Shown here: piece by piece, positions 6,092 to 6,153 of the stretch | Layout of the letters: the number at the start of each line of letters is the position of its first letter | Position numbering within the stretch: position 1 is the first letter of the stretch | NCBI GenBank assembly: GCA_913056375.1 | Contig: CAJXNF010000184.1 | Coordinates: forward strand, 1-6,153 | Length of the DNA stretch: 6,153 bases | Origin: an uncultured Pseudomonadota bacterium | GTDB taxonomy: Bacteria > SAR324 > NAC60-12 | Direction: 5' to 3' | Notes under the pieces: model-generated | Database searches by the model: none | What the model saw: the letters and a program-made list of their open reading frames with translations, nothing else | Told to the model about the DNA's origin: nothing | Translations under genes and position numbers: made by a program

Positions 6092-6153
6092 ATGGCAGGA
6101 ATTGTGTTGCGGGGCGTACACAAAAGCTTTGGCGAGGTGGAGGTCATAAGGGG
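6092..6153 (+). CDS. ABC transporter ATP-binding subunit (MalK/UgpC type), 3'-truncated by the window edge
   Basis: Only 20 codons and two bases are present, reading MAGIVLRGVHKSFGEVEVIR. This is the characteristic N-terminus of MalK/UgpC/AglK-type ATPases: a first beta strand, then K-S-F-G, whose aromatic F13 occupies the A-loop position that stacks on ATP adenine, then the strand leading to the Walker A loop, which lies beyond the edge. ATG 6092 has GAGG (6084-6087) 4 bases upstream. The protein would energise import by hydrolysing ATP on the cytoplasmic face, docking on the EAA loops of both permeases. Following a binding protein and two permeases, the call is secure despite the short stretch; substrate type is not. 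Confidence 0.85.
   Translation, partial: MAGIVLRGVHKSFGEVEVIR

Noticed and set aside
5687..6121. Minus-strand open frame of 144 codons at the end of the second permease
   Set aside because: Antisense to the conserved permease C-terminus and the ATPase start, with no family resemblance.

Overview
The window carries a run of same-strand genes from a Gram-negative bacterium. The evidence is a periplasmic binding protein with a plain Sec signal peptide and no lipobox cysteine, feeding a MalF/MalG-type importer. Base composition looks intermediate, about half G+C by eye. A proteobacterium, perhaps marine, would fit, but nothing here fixes the taxon.

Layout, left to right, all on +: (1) the 3' part of a voltage-gated K+ channel (1-633), whose start lies outside the window; (2) a 230-bp non-coding stretch ending in a promoter with two CCGG-centred palindromes; (3) a LacI/GalR-family repressor (864-1979); (4) a 162-bp intergenic region with several inverted repeats; (5) a family-1 sugar-type solute-binding protein (2142-3503); (6) a MalF-like permease (3523-4809); (7) a MalG-like permease (4806-6038), whose GTG start overlaps the previous stop; (8) a 53-bp spacer with a possible 13-codon mini-ORF; (9) the first 20 codons of the ABC ATPase (6092 to the window edge).

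Genes 3-9 look like one carbohydrate-uptake operon. The gene order repressor - binding protein - permease - permease - ATPase resembles alpha-glucoside (agl) type loci, but the substrate cannot be read from the sequence and no glycosidase is in view. The repressor probably controls its own promoter and, by read-through, the transporter genes, because the only visible operators lie upstream of the repressor gene.

The most unusual part is the membrane complex. The MalF-like subunit has about 130 extra residues between its first and second membrane helices. They contain a stretch resembling DUF11, an Ig-like surface-protein domain. This is the topological position held in E. coli MalF by the P2 loop, the Ig-like domain that contacts maltose-binding protein. 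The MalG-like subunit has its own extension: about 135 N-terminal residues with four hydrophobic segments ahead of the six-helix core. Both permeases are thus enlarged, in different ways.
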